A DNA stretch of 64,000 bases from Rikenellaceae bacterium. GTDB lineage: Bacteria; Bacteroidota; Bacteroidia; Bacteroidales; Rikenellaceae. The stretch spans positions 41,486 to 105,485 of the forward strand of contig SUZC01000008.1 of NCBI GenBank assembly GCA_015060165.1, written 5' to 3'. The translations under genes and the position numbers were made by a program. Below are positions 35,527 to 46,071 of the stretch, one piece after another (position 1 is the first letter of the stretch; each line of letters starts with the position of its first letter). Under the pieces are notes generated by a model that ran no database searches, had not been told where the DNA came from, and saw only the letters and a list, made by a program, of their open reading frames with translations.

Positions 35527-38500
35527 CTAGGAGTTTTCTTTACTTTTTCTTTTATCGAATGGCATAAATATCGGCAGATAGACCAGCAGAGCCACCACCG
35601 AGAATGCTGTACCGCTTATGGCCGCCACTGCGAATGCAAACCAGAAGACCTCTTGCGGGCCATCGTAAAGGAAAGGCACAAGGCCCAAGATGGTCGATAT
35701 GATAGTGAGCGAGATAGGTACAATCTTGTGGTTATAGGCCATAAGATAGAGTCTGAGGCCCTTTTTACGCGATGTGAGACTACACTCCATCGACTCGGTG
35801 ATGAGATATATTCCCGCATTAACCACAATTCCGCACAATAGCACAAAGGCAGCAAAGCCACCTTGGTCGAAGCGGAATCCCGAAAGGCCAAACATCAAGA
35901 ACACGCCGATAAACGACACTGGAATCATCATAATAATCACCAATGGTCGGCGCAGCGACTCAAATATGATGGCGCACATCGTATAGATAATGGCAATCAC
36001 CAGCAGAATGAGTTTTATTTGAGTCTTCTTCTCGCTGGAGCCATAGTAGTAGCTCGATTTGGCCACCGAGAAGCCGAGTGGCATAATATCCTCGTTGAAG
36101 GTCTTGACCATCTTATCCATCATACGGTTGCACAACTCATACGAGCCCACAAAGTTGAAGCCTACCTGCATCTCATAGGACTGCTTCGAGCGATTGATGG
36201 TAATGTCGGAGCGACGCTTGTCGATTGAGCCGACGGTCGAGAGTTTCATCTGCACCGAGTCGATATCGACCTGTGCATTCTCCAAATACCATCTATCGTA
36301 GCGGTCACGACCCTCCGACTGCATCACCACTCGTTGACGCTCATTGCCCGAATAGACACTCGCAAGCGATTGGTTATAGAGCATCGTATGCAGGGTGTTG
36401 TAGTAGTCATAGATATCCAATCCTCCGCTTGCAATCTGCTCCTTGTTATAGCGGATATGGAACTCGGTGTTGGGCAGCGACCACGAATTACCGTCCATCA
36501 ACTCCACCTGCGAAACACGACGATTTGAGCGGAGCGAGTCCATCAGTTGTTCGGCATATTGCGAAAGCTGGTCGAAGTTGTAGCCACGCAACTTAATGAT
36601 GTTCGACATCGAGCCCCCAGTTACATTATTGTTGAAGTAGTTGTCATCGACTCCCGTCACTCGCCAAGTAGCACCTCCGAAGTTCGAGGCCGCCGAGATA
36701 ACCTCCTGCTTGAGCTGTACGGGGAAGGCTGTATGCTCCCACTCAGGCTTGAACGAGACGCTGATGCTGGCACTGCTATACGACAACACATTGGTCTCGA
36801 AGGTCTCAATCTGGTCGTATTGGCTCAGATAGTTCTCCATATGGCGCACCACTTCGTTAAGCTGCTGTACGGTGCAGCCCTCAGGCATACCTGCACTAAT
36901 CGAAAGCTCTGGGCGAGCCGGCTCACGATAGTAGTTATACTTGCCAATCTCCTTATTAAAGAGGTTGAGCGATGTACCGAAAATCATATCTATCGTGGCG
37001 CGATTCTCAGAGATAAATTTACTCTCCATCACCTTGTTGTACCACTCCGAATAGAATGGCAGCTCCTCCTGCCCCTTTTTCTTCTCTATCTTATTTGGAA
37101 GTAGGAATGTAGGCACTCCAAAGCCCCAAATAAGCAGCACAAGGAACACCCAGCGATGCGCCCTGCCCCAGAGGATAAAACGACCATAGAGATTGGTAAT
37201 ACGCGAAATCCGACGGCGGGCCTTGATTGTCGAGGTGGTCATACTTCTCTTGAGTGGCACCTTGTCGAGCAGGGCAGGTACAAAGAGCAGGGCCACGATT
37301 AGCGACACCACCAGATTTATCACAATCACCACCGCAAAATCCATCAAATTCTCTCGTTGCGATTCGGGCAGGAGCCATATCACGCCCAACGCACCGATGG
37401 TGGTGAGCAACGCTCCCAAAATCGAGAGAAAGACTCGGCGATTGCGGTAGTAGCTATAATGGTCAACCATAATGATTGCCGTATCGATTATGATTCCGAG
37501 CGACACGGTGATACCCGCCAGCGAATAGATGTGTATGCCTACGTCAAGTAGCACATAAAATACCACTGCAACCAAAATATTAACTACCAACGTAAGGCTA
37601 ATCATCAGCAGATACCTCACATCGCGACTAACAAGCAGCACAAACAGCAACAGAATCGCCACGCACATCAGCGTACGCATATATATCTTGTCCAACTCGG
37701 TGCGGATATACTCCGACGAATCATACGACAACTCTGCCGAAATCTCAACAGGGAATGTCGCGATAAGCTCCTCCATTCGCTCACGCACCTGCTCCGTTAC
37801 GCGGAGCATATTGGTATGGCTCTCGAATGTAATCGAGAGATTCACCGTATTAAGGCCGTTGATTCGGCGATAACTCGTTGGCAGAGCCTCGCGCCATTGC
37901 GCACGGGCAAAGTCGCGAAAATAGTAGAGGCGGCCGTTGCGCTTGACTATGGGGATGTTGTCGAAATCCAGAGACCCGACGTTGCGAAGTTTCAGCACGA
38001 TGCTACGCTCCACGCCCTCGCTATCCTTCGCCGAGGTAAGACCCACAATATCGTTGCAGAAGTATGCCGAAAAGGCCGCACTAAGATCATTTGCTGTAAG
38101 CCCCACAGCTTCCAACGCTTCGGGGTCGAATGTTATGAGCCACTCGAAGGGGGTAACGCCCGAAATATCGACCTTATCCACCCCCTCGATGCGTGAAATC
38201 GGGGTCGATACGTTCTCCGTCACAAAGTCGTAAATCTGCTCGGCGGGAATACCAGCCTTGATTATATATGTGAGCGAACTGCGGTCACGACCTCCACTTG
38301 CATTGAGCGATACCGAAGGATAGGATACCCCCTCGGGTAGTTTTGCATATATGTTACGAATGATTGAGGCCACCTCGAAACGAGCAGCAGCCATATCGGT
38401 CTCCTTTGAGAAGTTGAGCGTCACGCTACCACTTCCACGCCGAGAACGAGATGATACGTTTTGGCAACCCTTCACAGTCGATAATGCCCCCTCCAAACGC

Positions 38501-38706
38501 GAAGTGGCGTCCATCTCTACTACGCGGGTAGCAGTTCCGGGCCACGAGAAACTCACCGTAATTCGATGCTCCACCTTCGAGGGCGAGTATTGGATATTGA
38601 GCCTCGGCAAAAGCGCAATGCCTATGACCGACAACGCGGCCATAATAAGCAATACGGAAAAGGCGGGTATGCCCCTTCTCGACTTATGTTCCTTTGGGGT
38701 CATCAT
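35527..38706 (-). CDS. RND efflux transporter permease (second of pair)
   Basis: Inner-membrane RND pump subunit of 1059 aa with the usual 12-TM layout and two large periplasmic loops. The N-terminus SVLLIMAALSVIGIALLPRLN is TM1; the TM4 segment reads GITVSLGIIIDTAIIMVDHYSYY, with a single Asp where AcrB has two. TM10-12 blocks include MMIPVSFIGVFLMFGLSGF. It begins by ATGA overlap with the previous RND gene, so the two may form a heteromeric pump as in MdtBC. The protein belongs to a branch common in Bacteroidetes, substrate unknown. Confidence 0.88.
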   Translation of the reverse strand: MMTPKEHKSRRGIPAFSVLLIMAALSVIGIALLPRLNIQYSPSKVEHRITVSFSWPGTATRVVEMDATSRLEGALSTVKGCQNVSSRSRRGSGSVTLNFSKETDMAAARFEVASIIRNIYAKLPEGVSYPSVSLNASGGRDRSSLTYIIKAGIPAEQIYDFVTENVSTPISRIEGVDKVDISGVTPFEWLITFDPEALEAVGLTANDLSAAFSAYFCNDIVGLTSAKDSEGVERSIVLKLRNVGSLDFDNIPIVKRNGRLYYFRDFARAQWREALPTSYRRINGLNTVNLSITFESHTNMLRVTEQVRERMEELIATFPVEISAELSYDSSEYIRTELDKIYMRTLMCVAILLLFVLLVSRDVRYLLMISLTLVVNILVAVVFYVLLDVGIHIYSLAGITVSLGIIIDTAIIMVDHYSYYRNRRVFLSILGALLTTIGALGVIWLLPESQRENLMDFAVVIVINLVVSLIVALLFVPALLDKVPLKRSMTTSTIKARRRISRITNLYGRFILWGRAHRWVFLVLLIWGFGVPTFLLPNKIEKKKGQEELPFYSEWYNKVMESKFISENRATIDMIFGTSLNLFNKEIGKYNYYREPARPELSISAGMPEGCTVQQLNEVVRHMENYLSQYDQIETFETNVLSYSSASISVSFKPEWEHTAFPVQLKQEVISAASNFGGATWRVTGVDDNYFNNNVTGGSMSNIIKLRGYNFDQLSQYAEQLMDSLRSNRRVSQVELMDGNSWSLPNTEFHIRYNKEQIASGGLDIYDYYNTLHTMLYNQSLASVYSGNERQRVVMQSEGRDRYDRWYLENAQVDIDSVQMKLSTVGSIDKRRSDITINRSKQSYEMQVGFNFVGSYELCNRMMDKMVKTFNEDIMPLGFSVAKSSYYYGSSEKKTQIKLILLVIAIIYTMCAIIFESLRRPLVIIMMIPVSFIGVFLMFGLSGFRFDQGGFAAFVLLCGIVVNAGIYLITESMECSLTSRKKGLRLYLMAYNHKIVPISLTIISTILGLVPFLYDGPQEVFWFAFAVAAISGTAFSVVALLVYLPIFMPFDKRKSKENS

Positions 38707-41700
38707 CGGCGGGGTTTATATATCTCGTAATAGGCCAAAGGAATAAACAGCACACTGATAAGTGTACCCACTACCATTCCACCAATAATTACCAGCGACA
38801 TCGGGTACTGCAAATCAGAACCCATATCTCCACGAGCCAAGAAAGGCACTACGGCCAAAATCGTAGTGAGCGAAGTCATAATAATAGCCTTCAAACGGCG
38901 ACGACCTGCGGTCATAATAGAGCGTTTTAGCTCCATACCGCCACGACGCAAGGTGTTGATGGTGTCGATTTTCAGAATTGAGTCGTTAATCACAATACCG
39001 CACACAACGATAAGTCCAATCATCGACATAATATTGAGCGTCTGACCAAATACCCACAACACAAGTATCGAGAAGAAGAGGTCAATCACAATCTCCGAGA
39101 GGATAATCCACGGCTGAATCATCGACTCAAACTGCGCTGCCAAGATAAAGAACAACAGAAGCAGTGCCACCACAAGCACACCCACAAGCTCCATCACCAT
39201 ATCGCGGTTTGAGAAGTAGCTACCGCTAAACGACACATCAAAACCGTCGTCCTCGGCCACAACCTCCTTGATTCGACGCATCACCGACTGCACATCTCGC
39301 GAGGCGGGGCTTAGATTGAGCGGATAGTAATCACCCTCGGCTCCTGCCACGATGCTCTTCAAGTCGCGGGTGCGAGTCTGCTGCATAAATTGGCTTACGG
39401 GAAGCTCCGTACCCGATGCCCTCACAAATGTATTGCTTAACAGATGCTCCAAATCGGGGACATTATCGCCCACCACAACAGGCAACGACTCATCGCCACT
39501 GCTGATTGTAAAGAGTACATTCTCGTTCAGCGCATTTTTCAAAGTCGATAGCAGCGAGCTATACGACACACCATACAATGCCATAAGTTCGGGCTTTGCA
39601 ACATACAAAATATCCTCCTGCAATGCTACACTCTCAATCTCCAATTCAGGCAGGGCCTCGCGAATACGAAGAATAAGCGACTGCAACCTTTCGGGGTCGG
39701 CAGCTCGGCCTGTTGTTGAGCGCAGACGCGCTGTAAGCATAGCCTCCTTATCGGCAAAAATCATATCGAAGATATTACCCGACGAGGAGAACGACACTCG
39801 CGCCGATGGATAATTTTTATGTATATAATCTTCAATCTCCCTCTTCGATGGGGCTAGCTGGTCGGACTCGTATAATTTCAGATATATGGTTGCCTCCGAG
39901 ATTCCTGTTTCGGGGGTATGCGAGAGTACAAATTGCTGGATACCAGCCATCACCGTAGATTGCTCGACCTTATCGCCGAGCGACGAGACCATCTCGCGGG
40001 TACGGCGAGAGTTCTCATCGGCCGAGATTCTATCGTTCCAATCCACGCTCACAAGCGTATCGCTATAAGTCATCTTGGGCAGTCGCTCCTTCTCCACCAC
40101 AAAGAACAGGCCCACCAATCCCACAATGCACACCGCATAGATTGTCCACACGATAACCCTTCGGCGGAACAACCATTTCAATAGCTTATCATATCCATTC
40201 TCTAAACCATCAAACGAGAAACGCTCCAGCCAAGGAGTGGGTCTGAACGAGGGTTGGCTACGGTAAATCCAATGATAATATACGGGCAACAGCATCACAG
40301 CCACACCATACGACACCAAAAGGGTGATTGTGACGGCCATAGCCTGATCGTAGAACAATGCACCCGCCATACCGCTCACAAAAATCAGCGGGATAAATAC
40401 CGAACAAGTGGTAAGCACCGATGACAGCATCGGAGCGACAACCTCCTTTGTGCCTCGCACAACGGCATCTGAGAGAAGTTCTCCTCGTTGCCAACGTGCT
40501 GTGATATTATCAACCACGATAATCGAGTTATCGACCATCATACCAACTCCCAACACCAATCCCGACAGCGATATGATGTTAATCGAAATGCCCATCATAT
40601 AGAACACCAGAAGCGATACGATGAGTGTTACGGGAATCGTGAGATTTACGAGTATCGGTGAGCGCAAATCGCGCATAAATAGCAATATGATGATACAAGC
40701 CAGCACCACACCCGCCAAGATATTTTCGATAAGATTGTTTATCGAGTAGTCCAAAAGCTCGGTTTGGTCGCGTGTTACGCGAAACTCGATATTGGGATAA
40801 TCCTTGTGAAACTGCTTCATCTGACGCTCCAACGCCCTCTTCAAATCAGACATACGGGCATCGGATTGCTTCACAACGGCCAAAGTGATGGCATCTCTTC
40901 CATCAGCCGCAACCATACCCTGACGCTTGCGAGGGTGCTCCACGACCTCGGCCAAATCGCTAAGTTGGAACAGACGACCATTAATTTTAAGATACAACTC
41001 CTCAATCTCGCGTTTCTCGCCCGTAATGGTGTTGAACTTCACATTATACTGATACTCGCCATCACGAATAGTGAGGTTACCGAGCGATACATCTATATTT
41101 CGCAAGGCCGACTCCACAGCCGAGATTTGGATTCCCGCCTGCTGCAATTTTGCTTGGTCGGGGATAACAAGAATCTCACGCGAGACCGTACCACTCACAT
41201 CGACCATCGCCACCTCTTCAAGTTGCTCGATGCGTTTGGTGATTACCTGCGTAGCAAAACGGCTCAGCTGCGAGAACTCGTCTGATACGGGGTGTAGTGG
41301 GTCTTGCGATAGCACCTCGCTCTCTTTGGCAAGGGTCATATTGATATAGAATGCAGGGATATCCGTTGCACTCGCCTTGATAACCTTCGGACGCTCCAAA
41401 TCGCGTGGCAGAGAGCCTATCGAGCGGTCAATCTTCTCGTTTACCTCGATAAACAGGTAATCCAAATTGCTACCCTGCTCGAATGTAAGGTATATCGTAC
41501 CTGAGCCTTCACGAGCTTCGCTACGAATATCCTTCAAGTGCGACACCTGAATAAGCTGCAGGCGCAGTGGAGTGAGAATAGTCTCGTTTAGTTGGCGAGC
41601 CGACAAGCCCGAAGCGGGAATCTGGACTGTGATATATGGGGCATCAACATCGGGTGTGAGCGATACGGGAAGTCGCTTGATACTCACAACTCCCAATATC

Positions 41701-41759
41701 AACAACACGATGCTGACCATAGTGACTGCTATGGGCCTATCTAAAAGTCTGCGTAACAT
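38703..41759 (-). CDS. RND efflux transporter permease (first of pair)
   Basis: RND permease of 1018 aa, closer to classic AcrB/MdtB than its partner. TM1 DRPIAVTMVSIVLLILGVVS, the first pore-loop start RLPVSLTPDVDAPYITVQIP, and TM4 GLVLGVGMMVDNSIIVVDNI with Asp-Asn instead of Asp-Asp. TM10-11 has IGLIVVCGIVINDSILKIDTI. It is third in the operon after tolC-like and MFP genes. Having two different permeases and one MFP matches MdtABC/BpeEF-like arrangements. Confidence 0.92.
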   Translation of the reverse strand: MLRRLLDRPIAVTMVSIVLLILGVVSIKRLPVSLTPDVDAPYITVQIPASGLSARQLNETILTPLRLQLIQVSHLKDIRSEAREGSGTIYLTFEQGSNLDYLFIEVNEKIDRSIGSLPRDLERPKVIKASATDIPAFYINMTLAKESEVLSQDPLHPVSDEFSQLSRFATQVITKRIEQLEEVAMVDVSGTVSREILVIPDQAKLQQAGIQISAVESALRNIDVSLGNLTIRDGEYQYNVKFNTITGEKREIEELYLKINGRLFQLSDLAEVVEHPRKRQGMVAADGRDAITLAVVKQSDARMSDLKRALERQMKQFHKDYPNIEFRVTRDQTELLDYSINNLIENILAGVVLACIIILLFMRDLRSPILVNLTIPVTLIVSLLVFYMMGISINIISLSGLVLGVGMMVDNSIIVVDNITARWQRGELLSDAVVRGTKEVVAPMLSSVLTTCSVFIPLIFVSGMAGALFYDQAMAVTITLLVSYGVAVMLLPVYYHWIYRSQPSFRPTPWLERFSFDGLENGYDKLLKWLFRRRVIVWTIYAVCIVGLVGLFFVVEKERLPKMTYSDTLVSVDWNDRISADENSRRTREMVSSLGDKVEQSTVMAGIQQFVLSHTPETGISEATIYLKLYESDQLAPSKREIEDYIHKNYPSARVSFSSSGNIFDMIFADKEAMLTARLRSTTGRAADPERLQSLILRIREALPELEIESVALQEDILYVAKPELMALYGVSYSSLLSTLKNALNENVLFTISSGDESLPVVVGDNVPDLEHLLSNTFVRASGTELPVSQFMQQTRTRDLKSIVAGAEGDYYPLNLSPASRDVQSVMRRIKEVVAEDDGFDVSFSGSYFSNRDMVMELVGVLVVALLLLFFILAAQFESMIQPWIILSEIVIDLFFSILVLWVFGQTLNIMSMIGLIVVCGIVINDSILKIDTINTLRRGGMELKRSIMTAGRRRLKAIIMTSLTTILAVVPFLARGDMGSDLQYPMSLVIIGGMVVGTLISVLFIPLAYYEIYKPRR

Positions 41760-41780
41760 GGCGGAGGATTTTAGTTAGGA

Positions 41781-42869
41781 TTATTTAATGATATTTACCT
41801 CCGAACCATCGGCCAAATTCAGGTTACCCGATGTAATTATAATATCACCCACATTGAGCTCGGCACCACGCTCCTTGTTGGCCTCCACGACATACTCCTT
41901 GCTATTGGTAAGAGAGGTGTGAACATAGGTCCAGCGAGCCTTACCATTCTCGTAGCGGAACAATACCTCCAAATTGTCGCGAATCACAACGGCACTCTTT
42001 GGCACAACGACCTGATCGGGCACTGCCTTGCGGACAAATACCTTCACATTCATACCATCGGTAAGTGAGCCATCGTTGACAATCGTTGCATCTACCTGCA
42101 CCTGACCGTGAACATCGATTGTGGGGTTAATGGCGGTAATCTTGCCTTTTATCTCTTTGCGCAGATCGGCATAGGGGCTAACCGAAACCTCCTGACCTAC
42201 CGACAAGAATCCATACTCCGACTCCAAAACTGTAAAGCGTACACTCAGTCGGCTATCGTCCAAAAGTGTGCAAAACACACCACTCGCACGCTCATACTGC
42301 TGTTGCTTTATATCGGCCACCTTGCCTGCAAACGGTGCGCGCAGGGTGCAGTTGTTCCAATTGCGGCGAGCAGTCGAGAGCGAAGCCACCGCATCGGCAT
42401 AGCCCGAACGGATACGAGCCATACGCACCACATCTTTCGGGGGATTGATTGTATCTCCCAACGGGTGGCCGAGCTTAACCAGCTCGTCGAGGAACGCCAA
42501 ACGCGACTTCTCAACATTCATCACTGCTCGCTCCAAAGCCAGAGCATACTCCATAGTATCGACTACGGCGATTGCTCCGCCTCGCTGCACACGCGAACCG
42601 TTGACTGCCTTCACATCGAGCAGCACACCGCTCACCTCAAAGGCAAGTTCGCTACGCTTCGAGGCCTCCAATTTACCATTGCTCACCAACTCACGCATAA
42701 AGGTTTGGCGACGGAGAGTATCGACCGTAACTTCATTATGCTCGATACGATGCGCCATACGATTGTCGGCCTTCTGCTCCTCTTCTTTGGTGGCATTCTT
42801 ACAGCCCGCAGCCGCCAATATTGCCACCACTACCGCAGTGGCTATTGCTGTGTAGAGATAATTCTTCAT
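41781..42869 (-). CDS. Efflux RND periplasmic adaptor (MFP) lipoprotein
   Basis: Membrane-fusion protein of 362 aa that links the RND pump to TolC. Signal and lipobox LAAAGC (Cys23). The barrel-sandwich halves are visible: VSGVLLDVKAVNGSRVQRGGAIAVVDTM and TLRAPFAGKVADIKQQQYE, followed by the beta-barrel segment KGKITAINPTIDVHGQVQVDA and the C-terminal membrane-proximal domain. The hairpin between the halves is short. It starts 27 bp after the TolC-like gene and ends 21 bp before the first RND gene. Confidence 0.93.
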   Translation of the reverse strand: MKNYLYTAIATAVVVAILAAAGCKNATKEEEQKADNRMAHRIEHNEVTVDTLRRQTFMRELVSNGKLEASKRSELAFEVSGVLLDVKAVNGSRVQRGGAIAVVDTMEYALALERAVMNVEKSRLAFLDELVKLGHPLGDTINPPKDVVRMARIRSGYADAVASLSTARRNWNNCTLRAPFAGKVADIKQQQYERASGVFCTLLDDSRLSVRFTVLESEYGFLSVGQEVSVSPYADLRKEIKGKITAINPTIDVHGQVQVDATIVNDGSLTDGMNVKVFVRKAVPDQVVVPKSAVVIRDNLEVLFRYENGKARWTYVHTSLTNSKEYVVEANKERGAELNVGDIIITSGNLNLADGSEVNIIK

Positions 42870-42896
42870 TTTGGAATTGTATTAGTGGATTATTTT

Positions 42897-44423
42897 TTAC
42901 TGCTCAATTATCTTGTCAAACTCGGCCACAATGTCGGTGCCTGTGATAAAGTCGTAGAGAGCCTTGCCGCGAAGCTCATAGTATGCTTGCCAATAAGCCG
43001 CCATCTCCGAGACATAGCTCTGATTGGCTGAGTCCTTCTCGCTCTGTGCGGTGTTCATCTCGGTAACCGAGATTTTACCCTGACGGAAATTCTCCATCGC
43101 TATTTGGTAGCGGTCGTCGGCAATCTCCTTTGCACGGCGTGCTACGGCACACTGCTGACGCTGATTTGAGAATCGCTCGATAAGGGTGTAGAGTTCGTGA
43201 CGATAGTCAACCTCCTCCTGCTCAATCTGCGAGCGGGTCATATCGGCACGCGCTTTGGCCATCTGCACACGACCCTTACCCATTCCCCAGTCGAATATTG
43301 GAATCGAGAACGACAACCCCACGACCTCTTGGTCGAGCAGATTAGAGTATGCTCCCTTGAAATCATCTCCCGACTGCGACAATCCGAAACGGGCGTTGAG
43401 CGATGCCGATGCTCCTCGGTTAGCCTTAGCACGGGCGATGTCGGCCTCGGCATTGAGAATCTCAATCTCATTGCTCAACTCAAACGACGAATTGGCGAGG
43501 GCTTTGGCCAAAACCTGCTCATAATCGACCTCGACCATAGGAATATCGTCGTCCAGAACGGTGATTACCTGAGCATTCTCTTTTAGGCGCAGGAACGAAT
43601 TGAGGCGCATCTGATTCTCCCTAACGCTCAGCGCATTGTTGTTAATTGAGAGGCTATCATTGAGCATACGAAGCTCCAACTGCAAAAGTTCGTCTTTGGT
43701 GATTGTACCCAGCTCCATACGCTGCTTGGCTATGGCGTGGAGCGACTTGGTGTTGTCGTAGTTCTTGACCGCTATATCGTAGCGAGTGCGGCTCAGCACC
43801 AAATTGAAGTAGTAGGCCACAGCACTCTGTGTGATGCGCTCCATCGACTCGATGTATCGGCGCTTGGCCAACTCAAACTCCTTGGGTGCGGTCTTCTTCT
43901 CCCACTTAAAAGAGTTGTAGGCCAAAAGTGGCTGGGTGTAGGACAAGGTGATGGGCTGCGAGTAATAGGATTTTGTGTCGGTCGTGCCAAATTGGTCGAT
44001 GCGGTTGAGCGACGAATAGACATTCAGCGTACCACCCGTAAAGGCTATATTCTGACGAATTGACAACCCCAACGTATTCTGCAAATTATAATTCTCCATA
44101 TAGCGCAAATCGCCCGTATTGTAATCCTGCAACAGACGCAGAGAACGGTCGAAGTTCATCAGGTTGCCCGTAAGGTTGAGCGACGGTAGGCGGCTCGCCT
44201 TGAACGAGCGAAACTGCCAATACGACGACAAGAAGGTGTATTTAGCCGTAAGGGCCGATATGGATTGGCTCTGTGCCTGAGCAATAACCTCGTTGAGCGT
44301 GAGCCTGACGCTTGGGCCTGCACCGAGAGATTTTGTCTCGGTAGTCTGCGCCTGCCCCAGTGCCGATACGGAAATCATCACCGACAAAGCTGAAAGCAAG
44401 GCTATTTTAAGAGTTCGTAGCAT
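42897..44423 (-). CDS. TolC family outer membrane efflux protein
   Basis: Outer-membrane channel of the tripartite pump, 508 aa. Signal peptide ends VSALGQAQ. The long helical repeats of the TolC fold are clear, with SYTQPLLAYNSFKWEKKTAP, a segment found in Bacteroidetes TolC proteins, and the repeated AKANRGASASLNARFGLSQSG / SIPIFDWGMGKGRVQMAKA halves. It is the first gene of the operon, preceded by a -7 box. Order TolC-MFP-RND-RND is unusual only in having the outer-membrane gene first. Confidence 0.92.
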   Translation of the reverse strand: MLRTLKIALLSALSVMISVSALGQAQTTETKSLGAGPSVRLTLNEVIAQAQSQSISALTAKYTFLSSYWQFRSFKASRLPSLNLTGNLMNFDRSLRLLQDYNTGDLRYMENYNLQNTLGLSIRQNIAFTGGTLNVYSSLNRIDQFGTTDTKSYYSQPITLSYTQPLLAYNSFKWEKKTAPKEFELAKRRYIESMERITQSAVAYYFNLVLSRTRYDIAVKNYDNTKSLHAIAKQRMELGTITKDELLQLELRMLNDSLSINNNALSVRENQMRLNSFLRLKENAQVITVLDDDIPMVEVDYEQVLAKALANSSFELSNEIEILNAEADIARAKANRGASASLNARFGLSQSGDDFKGAYSNLLDQEVVGLSFSIPIFDWGMGKGRVQMAKARADMTRSQIEQEEVDYRHELYTLIERFSNQRQQCAVARRAKEIADDRYQIAMENFRQGKISVTEMNTAQSEKDSANQSYVSEMAAYWQAYYELRGKALYDFITGTDIVAEFDKIIEQ

Positions 44424-44454
44424 AAACTGTAATAGTTTTTTGTTTTACCATACA

Positions 44455-44462
44455 CAAAATTA
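44455..44462 (-). promoter_or_regulatory. -7 box for efflux operon
   Basis: CAAAATTA reads TAATTTTG on the minus strand, fitting TAnnTTTG, 31 bp ahead of the TolC-like start. No matching -33 box found. Confidence 0.45.
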
Positions 44463-44594
44463 ATCTTTTCGGAGATATTTTCCGAATTTTTCGTATTATT
44501 ATTCTATGAAAAATAACTACATTATTCAAATTCAAACCAATCCCAACCTAATAGTATGATGTAAAAAGCAGCTAAAAGATTTATTGAAACTCAT

Positions 44595-44722
44595 TTATCC
44601 CTTAACAATAGGCTGCGATCGCATAAGAGCGGGCATTGAATAATAATTGTAAGCCTTAACTCCCACCACAGCGGCGGCTGACACAACGAGTACAGCGCAC
44701 GCCAAAAAATCTTTCGTTTCAT
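44595..44722 (-). pseudogene. Truncated, frameshifted NVEALA-type gene remnant
   Basis: Starts MKRKIF at ATG 44720-44722, then one base is missing in a T6 run (minus strand, 44704-44709), the same codon neighbourhood as the lesion in the copy at 33564. With one base restored the frame reads ACAVLVVSAAAVVGVKAYN and YYSMPALMRSQPIVKG and stops, so the NVEALA motif and the whole Cys-rich part are missing too. It lies below promoter block B and above the efflux operon. Confidence 0.75.
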
Positions 44723-44734
44723 AACTTTAATAAA

Positions 44735-44890
44735 TTTAAGTTTAACACAATCGGGATTTTCTCGACTATCCACTTACAAAGTTACGAATAATGTTATTTA
44801 ATTATATATAATAATCGTTTTGTAACACATTGAAAATCAAGTAGCAAAAAAATTATTTTCTAATAGTTATATAACAAAGCTATTTTCCCC
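44735..44890 (-). repeat. Duplicated promoter/leader block, copy B
   Basis: Second copy of the block at 33893-34060. -7 box TAACTTTG at 44777-44784 (minus strand). The leader hairpin here has one mismatch (TCGAGAAAATCCCGA). It still precedes an NVEALA start codon, but that gene is a remnant; the efflux operon begins 172 bp further downstream, so block B may now drive it. The stretch 44423-44986 has no other gene. Confidence 0.78.
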
Positions 44891-44986
44891 GTCAAAATCG
44901 AAGAAAAAGGTCGGCTATTCAACGCGAGTTCTACCATTAATAAACAACTGGAATTTGGGCTATATTATACCGCCACACTAACTCAA

Positions 44987-46066
44987 TCAAAGAACATATT
45001 CATCTATCGTCCCTGAGTAAAATTTGAAAGCATATAATTTTCCGCAGTCTATTGATATTTTATTATAGAATTTACCAAATTTCCAACGTTTAACAAGATT
45101 GCCATTCCAATCGAAAATATGCAATTCGCCTGAATGTTTATCCAACTCTTCAACAGGCACATTCGTAGTATTCATACACAGAGCATAGACAAAATCATCG
45201 TCACACTGAACAGAGGCATAATAATAATTCTCGCAATTCAAATCTACCTTGTCTGCTCCTTTTATCCTAATGCATTTCAAATCCCCCGTTGCGATATTCA
45301 ACAGATTTATTTGTGGTAGGTAAACCATTCCTATCGCAACCTTATCTCGGCTGGGACTCATAGCACACTTCAACGAAAAGGGCATACTTATATCCCACTT
45401 GCCAATGTGCGCAACATCAACAACAGAGTCGCAAAATATCGGGAACTCCGAGATAAATGCCTGCTTGGAGCGCGACACAACCCCGACTTTGGGAGTTGCA
45501 ACTCGCCTTAATTTGTGATTGGGAATTGTGTTAAATACAACAAAAGTCTCATCGTCATTTATTGCCGCACTAAAACTCGGCACACGTCCAAAAGCCCGCC
45601 AATTATAGGAAAGTATGGTATCGTAAATAGGTGTCTGCTGTTCAATTGTCATGGTCACATCGCATACCAAGCAACGATCTTTCATTGTATCTTCAACCAA
45701 AGCCTTTATATTGCCGCCATCTGAATAAAGTTCGTGCAAGATGCTAAAATATGGCGCTTCCAATGGGCCATTACCCTTGACGCCAAATTCTCCTTTATGT
45801 TCGCCGGTCGTAAGGTCAAGAATTGAAAAATATGTCGGAAAATCAGTTGGTGTATAGAATACACACAACCCATCTTTCACCACCGCGTCCATTGCGTTGT
45901 AGTTCTCGCCGCCAGCAACGCTTCTATCGGGACTCTTTGACTCAGATTGGATATTATCAACCAAAGTATAAGGCTGCGAAACAAAATAGACAGAATCTCT
46001 ATTACCACTACAAGCCAAACTCATAGAGGCAACCAATACAATCAATGCAAGCCTAATATAATTCAT
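44987..46066 (-). CDS. BF3164-like beta-propeller lipoprotein
   Basis: I start at the ATG 46064-46066 (359 aa), six bases after the stop of the NVEALA gene; a start 21 bp earlier would overlap that gene and weaken the signal. Lipobox SMSLAC. The propeller core is like the copy at 34126: GEFGVKGNGPLEAPYFSILH (G-x-x-G-x-K-G-x-G motif), AMSPSRDKVAIGMVYLPQIN, VYALCMNTTNVPVEELDKHS then LHIFDWNGNLVKRWKFGKF. The two proteins are the same subgroup, and each is paired with an NVEALA gene. Confidence 0.83.
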   Translation of the reverse strand: MNYIRLALIVLVASMSLACSGNRDSVYFVSQPYTLVDNIQSESKSPDRSVAGGENYNAMDAVVKDGLCVFYTPTDFPTYFSILDLTTGEHKGEFGVKGNGPLEAPYFSILHELYSDGGNIKALVEDTMKDRCLVCDVTMTIEQQTPIYDTILSYNWRAFGRVPSFSAAINDDETFVVFNTIPNHKLRRVATPKVGVVSRSKQAFISEFPIFCDSVVDVAHIGKWDISMPFSLKCAMSPSRDKVAIGMVYLPQINLLNIATGDLKCIRIKGADKVDLNCENYYYASVQCDDDFVYALCMNTTNVPVEELDKHSGELHIFDWNGNLVKRWKFGKFYNKISIDCGKLYAFKFYSGTIDEYVL

Positions 46067-46071
46067 CGTAT

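Noticed and set aside
35527..41759. One RND gene split by a frameshift
   Set aside because: Both proteins are full length (1018 and 1059 aa) with their own TM1 and TM4 motifs, so they are a true pair.
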